A stretch of 64,000 bases of DNA, from positions 881,001 to 945,000 of the forward strand of contig NC_009412.2 of the NCBI RefSeq assembly GCF_000002875.2. Reading direction: 5' to 3'. The notes under the pieces were generated by a model. That model did not search any database. It had not been told where the DNA came from and saw only the letters and a list, made by a program, of their open reading frames with translations. The first letter of the stretch is position 1. Each line of letters starts with the position of its first letter. The position numbers and the translations under genes were made by a program. Below, piece by piece: positions 53,801-63,088 of the stretch. This DNA is from Leishmania infantum JPCM5 (taxonomy: Eukaryota > Euglenozoa > Kinetoplastea > Trypanosomatida > Trypanosomatidae).

Positions 53801-56074
53801 TGCCCTTTAACGCGCGACTGCCAGTACTGCGAGTGGGCTCTGGGCAAGGGCAACGCCGGTGGGGGGTCGTGCAGCGTGACGTGCGATGCTAGCACGTGCG
53901 GGAGGAACGGCGAGTGCGACCAGTACACAGGGACGTGCGTCTGCGATGCGGGCTTCACGGGAGCCGCGTGCAACGAATGCGAGTCATGGCTGCTGCCTGC
54001 TGCATCGAATCCGGGGTGCGCACTGGAGTGCAACGCGGCGATGAACTCTGCGGCGTGCGACTGCGACGCGAGCAGTGGGCGATGCCGGTCGTGCCCAGCG
54101 GGGACGCGCGGGTACGACTGCTCGCAGCCATCGGTGGACTGCAGTAGTCACGGAACGTTCAACCCTGCGACGGCGACGTGCACGTGCTCGAGCGGGTGGA
54201 CGGGGGCGTCCTGTAACGTGTCGAGCGTTTGCAACGGACGCGGCGTGCTGCTGTCTGCTATGGACTCACCGACCGGGTCCGAAATGTGCGGCTGCTTGGG
54301 GCACTGGCGCGGCGGGACGTGCCAGCTGTGCGACTGTACCAACGGCGGAATGTGCAACGCCGTGACGGGGAAGTGCGAGTGCGTGGGTGCCTTTACGGGG
54401 CCGCGGTGCGAGACGTGCGCGGCGAACTGTACGTTGCGCGGCACGTGCCCTGACGTGTCGACGCCGGACTACGCGCTGTGGAATGTGCGGGCATGCATTC
54501 CCAATGCGTGCAGTGAGGCTGACGTACAGTCGGAGACGATGTGCCCCGCCTGCTCACCGACACAGATGGTACCCGTTGGCGTGTGCAAGGCGGCGTCTAA
54601 GGAGTCGTGCATGGCCATGCCGGATTGCTGGTGGTATATGGATGGCAACGTCGTGCCTTACTGCGGCATGGCGCGGCAAGTGAGCGACTTCACGGCGCTC
54701 AGCTGTACTTGCCGGTACCCGAAGGTCTGGTCTGGCCCAACGTGTGGGTCTTGCCCTGCACCGGCTGGCGCGACATGCCTGGACGACGGGACAGTGTTGG
54801 GCTGCAACAGGTTGGCGTACACATCGCTGAGTTCCGTCGTGAGCATCGATAGCTGCGGCGTGTGCGGCGGTGATGGCTTGTGCCGGGGCTGCGATGGCGT
54901 TCCTGGCAGCGGCGCGACATACGACGCGTGCGGCGTGTGCGGCGGCAACAACACATGCAGTGGCACGACGGCGGTGATGCCGATGTACGTGGAATATCTG
55001 TTTGACCTCACGAAGGTGCCTCGGACCCTCAATAATGCGGCGTGGTGCAAGGTAGTGGCTTCCATTGCTGCCAACATTCGGCGGTCGGACAGCACTGGAT
55101 CGCAGATGCGGACGGTGCTGGAGGACTACCTCGCTGATGACGCGAGCTATGAGCTGACATCTCTCCAAGACTTCTACAACTACGCCAAGGAGAACGGCCG
55201 GCTGAGCGAGGCGGTCTTCACGCTCAGCTACAACGGCGAGCCACTGATGCTGCAGCAGATACTCTACCGCGTAGAGAGCACACTCGCCACCAGCCAGAGC
55301 TCACCTTCGCGGGTGGTGGCGGCGTACTACTGGATATCTCGGGACATCATCGCCCCCTTCCGGTCACTTGCTCAAGCAAGTGGTATCACCGTGTACTACA
55401 CGTCGACCCTGTTCCAGCCGGCAGTGGCGAGGGTTGGCGCGCTGCAAAGCCTGTGGTTCGCGGTCGGCATCGGTCTGGCGGTGACGTTCGTGCTCCTGCT
55501 CACGTACTACGTGAGCCTGACGACGGCGGTGGCGGCGACGATAGTGGCTGCCATTGTGTGCTTCGGGTCGCTGACGGTGTGCGCGGTCTTCGACTGGGAG
55601 ATGGACGCTGTGCTTCAGGTGTGCATCAGCTGCACTGTACCGATAAGCGTGGAGTACGTGGTGCACTTCTGCAGCGGGTACTTCGACTACCTGCAGACGA
55701 CGACGTCACACCTTTTTGCGCGCGACGTGACGCGGCGGACTGCTGTGCAGGGTGCGTTGCTGCGGTCTGCACCTGCTGTGTGCACGTCTGCCGTCTGCGT
55801 GATCGTTGTGTCGGCCATGTTCGGCGTGTCGAGCCTGGTGCCATTACGGCGCGCGGGCCAGGTGAGCATCACACTGCACCTGCTGCTGCTTCTTGCCGGT
55901 GTGCTCTTCACTGGCGCTGTTGCCGCGCTGGGGCCGATGAACGTGTACCAGCACTGGACGCTCTCCGCCGCAATCTGCATTGTCTGTGCTGCGCTTGCCG
56001 CGCTTGCGGTGCTGATCATGTACGGCGTGCATGGAGTGCTCGGGCCGCACGGCAACATGATTCTGACGCGCTGA
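50870..56074 (+). CDS. Patched/NPC1/RND-like multi-span membrane protein with EGF-like Cys-rich ectodomain
   Basis: 1734 aa from ATG 50870 (MRIFSSRQK); the frame upstream has no ATG. It has the duplicated RND layout. TM1 (~43-62) is followed by a large lumenal/extracellular loop and a TM bundle (~325-490) like a sterol-sensing domain. A cytosolic stretch (~490-835) leads to TM7 (~841-866). A second, very large outer loop (~867-1520) contains at ~930-1365 a Cys-rich array: EGF/laminin-type units (CGRNGECDQYTGTCVCD, CNAVTGKCECVGAFTGPRC) and CGVCGG-type repeats (SCGVCGGDGLCRGCDG). A second TM bundle (~1523-1723) carries ISVEYVVHF with E1595, at the position of the acidic residue of NPC1/Patched TM10. 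RND-superfamily proteins move sterols or other lipids using ion gradients; the substrate here is unknown. SIDER2 copy 2 lies ~1.2 kb downstream, probably in its 3' UTR. Confidence 0.82.
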   Translation: MRIFSSRQKVYTTGTAPVNTSEDVGVEGKRYPTHTLGRFIVQYPAPMLLTLVLPFVFFVIGGAKLQSGLSYSLDDYQIRSTIGVRRDALRVNGVLNDWAYSLSGAYWLSDSVDLSHPRTYVQDTLELRAVINLQDLMEYAKKVGWSPETRDAYANLLNPDLFKIYRAAEEHVTELDGYEGVCFTNDLRNGQINSIYPTCTPVSSVTQYIYPSWNGLEWFMNGSGTVFQLDYMQRLFANPSYGWFFDNNFSTLNQRALQLRSQYTFASSWSESKASYRNRMKRFLPRAMNFVNSGQAASLPFVEFYLGGGSSQDILMEIAGEREGYKVGVAAVICFLLSWWHCRTFIVGVYTAAEAVFAYMTAVGLYALIYRTLPLATYSAIIWVMTFCMHGTLSFYDMFVFSGVMATKGRQNNLSVVQRLCFTMRRISVGVWIADALAIIIFAVNTTSLFRSVEQFSVFMIIALLWNMYCIALPTPALIVVHHLYFSNKRRNLQKQSDVLNDALLGCRRSGHLVRVLEAVQDNIAHGEHAYRMEEDLAHQRIGEDFGIHRKRYGGPLDFVRQQVREGLDKVRAARRDVVGALHKAQKAKDRVVKGTDTRDGMGLPSFSLQDFLQIGDANPLAEETGVGPDRLPLYYNPRMVLPSDLVHIPAVYVERSEDCWSGMCDALGIHARTSHGEVIPPRAYSLRNQGTSSAEASAFADWWRELGTRLGVETASNNRSVELVSLAVRNAVRAQDPTMVVDPCARARRGTKKGGAAAAAGGGASPRATGGPSGMGLGKLRYRLAHRADLPRVECCGLFGRVADETAEQRMRRLMARKVKRDGYSLFELFVLQYYLPAIHYVRYALLALLLVLFIVVCMLGCRITVAGLPNTLLVDQGSIADTFAAMEDTFGQRGSCTFCGPYYRSPQDYRQATITDIAACSADYGEQMNLYADSCGVCNGTDACVDCGGTAHGAAALNDCGGCAVAGSSAVAPCTCPLTRDCQYCEWALGKGNAGGGSCSVTCDASTCGRNGECDQYTGTCVCDAGFTGAACNECESWLLPAASNPGCALECNAAMNSAACDCDASSGRCRSCPAGTRGYDCSQPSVDCSSHGTFNPATATCTCSSGWTGASCNVSSVCNGRGVLLSAMDSPTGSEMCGCLGHWRGGTCQLCDCTNGGMCNAVTGKCECVGAFTGPRCETCAANCTLRGTCPDVSTPDYALWNVRACIPNACSEADVQSETMCPACSPTQMVPVGVCKAASKESCMAMPDCWWYMDGNVVPYCGMARQVSDFTALSCTCRYPKVWSGPTCGSCPAPAGATCLDDGTVLGCNRLAYTSLSSVVSIDSCGVCGGDGLCRGCDGVPGSGATYDACGVCGGNNTCSGTTAVMPMYVEYLFDLTKVPRTLNNAAWCKVVASIAANIRRSDSTGSQMRTVLEDYLADDASYELTSLQDFYNYAKENGRLSEAVFTLSYNGEPLMLQQILYRVESTLATSQSSPSRVVAAYYWISRDIIAPFRSLAQASGITVYYTSTLFQPAVARVGALQSLWFAVGIGLAVTFVLLLTYYVSLTTAVAATIVAAIVCFGSLTVCAVFDWEMDAVLQVCISCTVPISVEYVVHFCSGYFDYLQTTTSHLFARDVTRRTAVQGALLRSAPAVCTSAVCVIVVSAMFGVSSLVPLRRAGQVSITLHLLLLLAGVLFTGAVAALGPMNVYQHWTLSAAICIVCAALAALAVLIMYGVHGVLGPHGNMILTR

Positions 56075-59072
56075 GGTGCGCGACACGGCGGATTGTAGGT
56101 GACATGAAGGCGGCGGCGGCGAAAGAGAAAAGCGACAGAGATGCTCCAGCACGACTCCTTGGCCAGGGCCTTCTACTGTCGCGCATGTTGGTTAAGCGCC
56201 GCCCATGCCGTTTTGCCTCTTGCTGATGTTCAGCACCTGCGCCTGTCGGTCTCGCTACCACTGCGTTGTCCTCGTCGGCGTGCCCACGCATTGTAGCGCT
56301 GCCGCCACCTCGCCAACCTCAACGGAGTGGCCGATGGCATTGTTGTGTGCGCGGGTGCGCGCATTAGCAACACATTCGCCCTCACTCGCCGCCTTTACTA
56401 TGCCATCCTTTGACGATCCTCCTCACCGCTCCTTCCACTGCACCGGTTTCGCCTGCGCACGCCTTTTGGCTTTGCAGCCGAGTGTGTGTCTTCTGTCGAG
56501 TACCGTCCCTATCGCGGTGTATCTGAGCTAATATCTGTGTGCGTCGCCCTTACTCTGCACGCGCGTGTGCTTTTGGCTGCTTTGATGCTTAGCTTTTTCG
56601 TACGGCATTTGTTTTCTTCCTTTTCTTGATGGCGCCTGCCTCCACGGTGCACGTGGGATGCGTATGCGCAGGTGCCCGTTGGCGTGTGCGCCATAAACAT
56701 CTCTACGTATGTGCATATATGTGTGTGTGTGTGTGCCTTTATTCTTCCTTTGATGTTGTGTGCATGTGCGCATCCTTTTTGTTTCGGCAGCCAGCTCCGT
56801 GTGCACGCCTGTGCATGTGGTGACTCTTCGTGCTCTCTTATGCTGTGTTGGCCGCTGGCGCCCCCCCTTCCTCATCCTTCTCCCCCTCTGCGTGTGTGCG
56901 GCCGCCTCCATTTCGTATTTCCAATCCTCATCCCCTGTTGTGACCCCCTCCCTCTTCATTGTCTTTTTTTGTCTCTGTAGGTGCACGGGCTTGGAGAGTG
57001 TGCGCGGTATCGTATCACCACGTGCTGCCCTCCTTCCCTCCTGCTTTCGAGCATCGCGTTTGTTCTCTCCAGCGGCCGGCAGTGGGCGCGAATTGGGCGA
57101 ATGCATGCGCGCGGGGGGGGAGAGGCGGTGGCGGGTCTTTCATCATTTCGCTGTGCGAGACACTCTGTGTTGTGTCCTGGTGCATGCTCGGGTTTGCCTT
57201 CTTATTTCTTGACTTGGCGAGAACTGCGGCCGATTCCGTGCTTTTTTCTTTATCCGCTTCTTGCGTGTGCCTCTGCTGACGTGTGTGAAATTCGAGTGTC
57301 CGCGTACGCCCCCCACCCTCTACTCTCTCTCTCTCTGTGTTGTGGAGGAGGGGGCGGCGGAAGCCAGGCAGCTCCTCCCTCCTCCAGCCCTGCCGATTGC
57401 CGGACCCCACTTCTCGCTGTGGCAGGGCCGCGCGCATGAGACTTGGGGAGGTCAGTGCGATGCATCGCTACTGATGCCGGCGGTGAGGTCGTGGGTGGTG
57501 CTGCCTCGGAGCGACCTGCGACCGTGCACACGCTTGTGCCACCCATGTGACTGGGCAGCGTGACTCGAACGCATCCCACACCCGACCCTCACACGGCCCA
57601 CTGGTGCTGCGGGGAGCCTGCGCCACTCGTGGAGATGCACCAGGTGGCGGCCGACATGATGCGGCTGGCTGCGAGGCGACGTGCGAAGCGCAGGGGTGGG
57701 TGGGGTTGGAGGCAAAGGCCGCGCCGATATGACCTTGCCTGCATTGTTATCGTGCATATGCACACGGCTGCCTCGCGCCGCACGGATGGGCGTGTGTGTG
57801 TGTGTGACCGGCGGGGCAGAGTGCGGCGTTCAGCTCATGCTGCATGGCGGAGAAATGGCATCGCTGAACGAACAAGAAATGAAGTGAGTCGAACTCTCCC
57901 TTTCGCGTTGCTCTTTCCTGGCTTCACGCAGGCAGACGCACGAGCGTCCACAAGGCGTACGCGGCGTTGGTATGAGGGGCGGCTCGAGGCCTTTTCGTTC
58001 GTTACTCTTCGTGCACGGATCTCGTCCGGCTGACTTCTTGTGCACCGCCTCGCCACTGTGCAACGTGAAGAAGCAGAGGGGTGAACGAGACACAAAAGGG
58101 TGACGGCAACGCAGCGGCTCGACGGACTTGCCCGTGCACAGAGGTGCACCTGAAGACCCCCAAAGCGGGACACGTACGCGCGCAAGTGAAGGGGGATATT
58201 GGTGCACCGTGGCCTGCATTGTGGATCGCTGCACCCTGGTCACGAGTTGCCGTGCCGAGCGCGTACCTTTCTCTGTAGGGGAGGAGGCGGGCATGCGCGG
58301 AGTGGACTTGCCTGCGAGCCGCGGACACGAAAATGTCGCCAAGCAGAACTTCTTTTCTCTTCGAGCGTAGACAAGCAATTCGCCGGCAGGCGCGTCTTTG
58401 GAGCGTGACTTCGGGCTCGGCGAAGCGAAACGGTTTCGCGTTGCCCCCCCCCCCCTTCTCGGTTTCATCACGGGCCGGCTTCAGTGTGACCCAGCCAGTA
58501 CATGAAACACCACTCTCTCTTCTTGTCGTCTCCCTTCGTCTCCGGGTGCTTCTCCGCGCCGCCTCCGCCCCACCGCGCACGCACGCACGCACGCGCGCTC
58601 TTTGTTTCTCAAGAGAAGTAAAAGAAAAACGAAAAGGCACATCACCGACGCAACAGCGCTGGCGTCTGCGGCTCCCTCTCTCTGCCTTTCTCCCCCTTCC
58701 GCTCATATCGGTGGTCCACTTGCTCAGCCACCACAGCGGACACCCACCTTCCTATTCAGCCATCGCCCGTGCCCACGCGGGGTAGGTGGACACGCCGACG
58801 CCGACGTCTTTCCCGGACAGACGCACACACGCTTGTTTCGCAGACTGGTGGTGCCAAAGCCGCTTCCTTGCACCTCATCAAACATCTATAGATCACCATA
58901 GACCAATATAAGCGTATGCACATACCCATCGAGGAGAACAAGAGGAACTGTGCAGACCTTCTATACACACACGCACACACACACACGCACCTACACCCCG
59001 CACACTCGACGTGGAGACCGCGACTCACTTTTGCTTGCCGTAGTGCGAGGGAGCCAGGGGGATGGAGTCATC
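56075..59072. other. Intergenic region carrying SIDER2 copy 2
   Basis: 3 kb between the RND-like gene and MCM6. Apart from SIDER2 copy 2 it holds GT (56717-56736) and CA (58965-58990) runs, G (57112-57120) and C (58445-58456) runs, and a pyrimidine tract 58671-58700 followed by AG at 58726-58727, a possible acceptor for MCM6 (5' UTR about 345 bases). No gene seen. Confidence 0.65.
57293..57876 (+). mobile_element. SIDER2 retroposon, copy 2
   Basis: Same element as copies 1 and 3, same orientation. It shares with copy 1 the extra 5' bases (CGAGTG.CC.CGTACGCC) and the 3' extension up to GAACAAG, so these two copies have matching ends. By eye it differs from copy 3 at 2 positions in the ~540-base core and from copy 1 at 4. 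It lies ~1.2 kb after the RND-like gene stop, in the position of a long 3' UTR, where SIDER2 elements are known to lower mRNA stability. Confidence 0.8.
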
Positions 59073-61715
59073 ATGAATCCACCCGACATTCGTGACGACC
59101 CTGCGCTGCCTCAGCCGATGGCTGAGGTGGCTCCGGTGTTCGAGGTGGACGCTGACGGCGTTCGCGTGCGAGAGGCAGTGCACCTCTTTCTTAGCCGCCT
59201 CATCGACCCCCTCCTCCGTGCAAATCCAAACCTTGCTGTCGCAGGCACTTCTGGTGGCGATGACGTCTCTGGTGCGCACTCATCCCTTGACTACGTAGTC
59301 GCGCAGATGGAGCGCATCAGCACGTCGACTAGCTGGTCGACGTGCGTGGTTCGATGGGCAGATTTCCTCCGCTTCGACGAGGACGCCGCGGCGGTGCTGG
59401 AGTCGGATTTCCAGCGCTTCTCTCCGTTCATCAACGAGGCTCTTCACCAGGTCCTCCTGCAGTACTACGGCGAGGAGTACGCGAACCGCGGTAAGTGTAA
59501 CCCCAGTCTCGTTTTTTCGAACGTGCCGCGATGTCTGACGATTCGCTCGCTGCGGGCGTCGTTGGTAGGACAGCTGTGCGCTATCAAGGGTGTCGTGACG
59601 CGTACGTCGCAGGTGCGGCCCGAGCTGCTCGTTGGCGTGTTCCGCTGCAGCGACTGCGGAACGGAGAGCCTGCCTATCGAGCAGCAGTTCCATTACACCG
59701 AGCCGCCCACCTGCCGCAACCCCCAGTGCGAGAACAAGAACAAGTTCCAGCTGATTCCGAATCACCCACAAACGCGCTTCGGTGACTGGCAGAAGCTGCG
59801 CATGCAGGAGGATGCGAACAACATCCCTGCTGGCTGCATGCCACGGACGATGGAAGTGATTGTCCGCGCCGACGCTGTGGAGGTGGCGAAGCCCGGCGAC
59901 CGAATTCTCGCCATCGGGTGTGCCATTGTCGTACCGGAGGTGGCGAAGCTGTTCAACTTGGCCAATCGGCGTGAGGTGCAGCGGCAGCTGACGGGTGGCC
60001 AACGGGCCCAGCAGGACGCGCAGGCGGATATGGAGGGCACCACCGGGTTGCGCGCGCTCGGCGTGCGAGACCTTAACTACCGCATGTGCTTTCTTGCCAC
60101 TACCATCACGGACGCCACGGGCGACGACCGCAAGATGACGCAAGCGGTGAAGGAGGCGACGGATGGGGCGGCGGAGCGGGAGGAGGTGGTGCTCACGCCC
60201 GCAGAGCGTCTGCGGGTGCAGCAGATGCGTCGGCACGACAGCTTGCTGAAAGCGCTCACGTCCTGTGTCGCGCCGAACGTGTTCAAGCACGACGTTGTGA
60301 AGCTGGGGCTGCTTCTTCAGATGGTCGGCGGGGTCTCAAAAACGACTATCGAGCGCATTGCGCTGCGGGGCGACATCAACGTCTGCATCGTCGGCGACCC
60401 GTCTACGGCCAAGTCGCAGTTTCTCAAGTGGGTCTCAGCGAACATGCCACGAGGTGTCTACACAAGCGGCAAGGCGTCCACAGCCAGCGGTCTGACCGCG
60501 ACGGTGACGCGGGACGCCGACACGGGCGAGCGCACAATCGAGGCCGGCGCCCTCATGCTCAGTGATCGCGGCATCTGCTGCATCGACGAGTTTGACAAGA
60601 TGGAGATGAAGGACCAGGTTGCGATTCACGAAGCTATGGAGCAGCAGACCATCTCCATCGCCAAGGCTGGTATCAAGGCGACGCTGAACGCGAAAACGTC
60701 GCTGCTTGCGGCGCTGAACCCGATCGGCGGCAAGTACGACCGTCGCCGCCCTCTGCAGAAGAACATCGCCATGACAGCGCCCATCATGTCGCGCTTCGAC
60801 CTCATGTTTGTCATCGTTGACGACTCCGGCGACGACGCGGACTTCGCCATTGCGAATCAACTGCTGCGGCTACACCGCTTTGGCGGTGCGGCTGTGCGGC
60901 CGCCCTTCACCACGGAGGACTTCCAGCTGTACCTCCGCTACGCACGCTCGCTAACGCCGCGCCTCACGCGTGAGGCATCGCAGCTTATTGTCGCCGCCTA
61001 TCGCGACATGCGGCTGCAGGACTCGCTCTCCAACCGCAGCAAGGTGTACCGCGTGACGACGCGTCTGCTGGAGAGCATGATCCGGCTGTCCGAGGCAACG
61101 GCGAAGATTTACATGAGCGACGAGGTGCGGCCTACCCACGTGGAGGTGGCGCTGGAGCTGATGCGGCAGTCCCTGTCCACGCTAGACATGACAGAGGTGG
61201 AGCTGGTCGGCGGTGCCGCCAACGACACTCTTCACGAGGAGCAGGACAGCGCTGTCAAGCAAGAGCCAGAGGCGGCGCGCGGCAGCGCGTCCGCCTCGTC
61301 AGGGTTGGCAGGACATGGGACCGAAAAGGGCCGTGCCGCCGATGACAGCGCTGGCGCAGACGGACAGGCAGGCTTTGCGGACGAGCCGGCCTCAGCGTCC
61401 TCGGCTGCGGTGGCCGCTCCCCGGCGAAAGGTAAGCATCAAGGCAGATCACTACTTTGCCATTGTGAATCGGCTTGTTGCCCACCTGAAGTCCCTCGGGG
61501 ACGACGCCGCTCCGACGCGACAGGAGTTGGTGACGTGGTACCTTGAGCAGGTCAAGACGCTGAATAGGCCGTTGCTAGAGGCAGAGCTGCGATACGTCAA
61601 TCTAGTCCTCTCGAAGCTGGTCCGGGAGGGAAAGCTGCTGGAGGTGGACGTGCGTGAGGGTGACCCGCCGCGCTTGTATTTGGACCCCAACTTCAACCCC
61701 GACGTGACGCAGTGA
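59073..61715 (+). CDS. MCM6: MCM6, replicative helicase subunit
   Basis: 880 aa from ATG 59073 (MNPPDIRDDPALPQ). One of six MCM2-7 subunits of the CMG replicative helicase. Zinc-binding cysteines are C192, C195, C214 and C219 (FRCSDCGTE, then CRNPQC). The MCM6-type sequence LRALGVRDLNYRM precedes the AAA+ core. Walker A is GDPSTAKSQF with K447, Walker B is ICCIDEFDKM with D505/E506, and the arginine finger is R574 in MSRFDLMF. The lid/sensor-2 domain follows (DSLSNRSKVYRVTTRLLES). A Ser/Ala-rich linker (~715-785) leads to a C-terminal winged-helix region (~790-860). The overall order and the LRALGVRDL and EQQFHYTEP motifs favour MCM6 over other MCMs. The gene is bracketed by SIDER2 copies 2 and 3; copy 3 probably lies in its 3' UTR. 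Confidence 0.92.
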   Translation: MNPPDIRDDPALPQPMAEVAPVFEVDADGVRVREAVHLFLSRLIDPLLRANPNLAVAGTSGGDDVSGAHSSLDYVVAQMERISTSTSWSTCVVRWADFLRFDEDAAAVLESDFQRFSPFINEALHQVLLQYYGEEYANRGKCNPSLVFSNVPRCLTIRSLRASLVGQLCAIKGVVTRTSQVRPELLVGVFRCSDCGTESLPIEQQFHYTEPPTCRNPQCENKNKFQLIPNHPQTRFGDWQKLRMQEDANNIPAGCMPRTMEVIVRADAVEVAKPGDRILAIGCAIVVPEVAKLFNLANRREVQRQLTGGQRAQQDAQADMEGTTGLRALGVRDLNYRMCFLATTITDATGDDRKMTQAVKEATDGAAEREEVVLTPAERLRVQQMRRHDSLLKALTSCVAPNVFKHDVVKLGLLLQMVGGVSKTTIERIALRGDINVCIVGDPSTAKSQFLKWVSANMPRGVYTSGKASTASGLTATVTRDADTGERTIEAGALMLSDRGICCIDEFDKMEMKDQVAIHEAMEQQTISIAKAGIKATLNAKTSLLAALNPIGGKYDRRRPLQKNIAMTAPIMSRFDLMFVIVDDSGDDADFAIANQLLRLHRFGGAAVRPPFTTEDFQLYLRYARSLTPRLTREASQLIVAAYRDMRLQDSLSNRSKVYRVTTRLLESMIRLSEATAKIYMSDEVRPTHVEVALELMRQSLSTLDMTEVELVGGAANDTLHEEQDSAVKQEPEAARGSASASSGLAGHGTEKGRAADDSAGADGQAGFADEPASASSAAVAAPRRKVSIKADHYFAIVNRLVAHLKSLGDDAAPTRQELVTWYLEQVKTLNRPLLEAELRYVNLVLSKLVREGKLLEVDVREGDPPRLYLDPNFNPDVTQ

Positions 61716-63088
61716 TGCGCGTTCGCAGAGAGGAGGCCAATGGTGGACGAAAGCCGTCTCTTGATCACCCCTCTGTCCCTCTGCCATCGCCGCTGCTGCT
61801 GCGCTCTGTGTCTGCGTGCTTGTGAGGGAATAGGTGGGCGGATGTGTGTGCTGACATAGACAAGGATGCGTGCTTCGTTGCCGACGCACCAAAGACCGAT
61901 ACACGATAAAACACGCTTGCTCTCGAATGCGCATGCCTGCGTAGGTTAACCCCGGCCTCCCCCTCCACCTGCACTCCCCCTTCCACGTCTCCTGTGGCAT
62001 GAGTGTGGGTGATGATGTCATCCCATACGCTTCGTCCTTGGCTGCTTTCTTGCACTTCTTACGCACCGACGACTGTAGGCTGCTGGGCACGCGTGTCCAT
62101 GCACCCTTCCCCCCCCTCCCTGCGCCACCTCACGCACATCCGCCGCACACACGCCTGCTGCTTCACTGCACTGCACTGCACACTCCCACTCCCGATCCAT
62201 CCCTTTATCATTTGCCACGCCTACGACCCCCGCCCTCTACTCTCTCTCTCTCTGTGTTGTGGAGGAGGGGGCGGCGGAAGCCAGGCAGCTCCTCCCTCCT
62301 CCAGCCCTGCCGATTGCCGGACCCCACTTCTCGCTGTGGCAGGGCCGCGCGCATGAGACTTGGGGAGGTCAGTGCGATGCATCGCTACTGATGCCGGCGG
62401 TGAGGTCGTGGGTGGTGCTGCCTCGGAGCGACCTGCGACCGTGCACACGCTTGTGCCACCCATGTGACTGGGCAGCGTGACTCGAACGCATCCCACACCC
62501 GACCCTCACACGGCCCACTGGTGCTGCGGGGAGCCTGCGCCACTCGTGGAGATGCACCAGGTGGCGGCCGACATGATGCGGCTGGCTGCGAGGCGACGTG
62601 CGAAGCGCAGGGGTGGGTGGGGTTGGAGGCAAAGGCCGCGCCGATATGACCTTGCCTGCATTGTTATCGCGCATATGCACACGGCTGCCTCGCGCCGCGC
62701 GGATGGGCGTGTGTGTGTGTGTGACCGGCGGGGCAGAGTGCGGCGTTCAGCTCATGCTGCATGGCGGAGAAATGTTGGCGCTGCAAAGAAAATGTGTTGC
62801 CCTGGACAGCCTTCTTCTTCCGCCTCCCCTCCCGTCTCTCCTCCGTACCCAACTATTCACTGCTGCTAGCTCCCTTTGCGTTGTTGGAGGCACTCCATCA
62901 TCTTGATGTGCGGCCGCGGTAGCGGCATCCGCACCACTCCACCATTTTTCTCTCTGCTTTCTCATATCCGTTGCACTCTCTACTGCTCTTTGTGGTCTCG
63001 TACCAGTCGGCGCCGCTCCCTCCGTCATCCTCACCCCTCGGTGTTTCTTCGCTCCTGTGTGTGCGTGTAAGTGTTTCCGTGGCCCGCC
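61716..63088. other. Intergenic region carrying SIDER2 copy 3
   Basis: 1.37 kb between MCM6 and the CEP164-like gene; 0.55 kb of it is SIDER2 copy 3. Pyrimidine-rich 62800-62850 and 62935-62975 could serve trans-splicing of the downstream gene. No gene seen. Confidence 0.7.
62221..62774 (+). mobile_element. SIDER2 retroposon, copy 3
   Basis: Same orientation as copies 1 and 2. Similarity starts at the CCTCTACTCTCTCTCT tract (a few bases upstream are shared) and ends at GGCGGAGAAATG; unlike copies 1 and 2 it lacks the outer 5' and 3' bases they share, so it is slightly shorter at both ends. Core identity to the other two is above 99% by eye (2 differences from each). It starts ~0.5 kb after the MCM6 stop. 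Confidence 0.8.
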
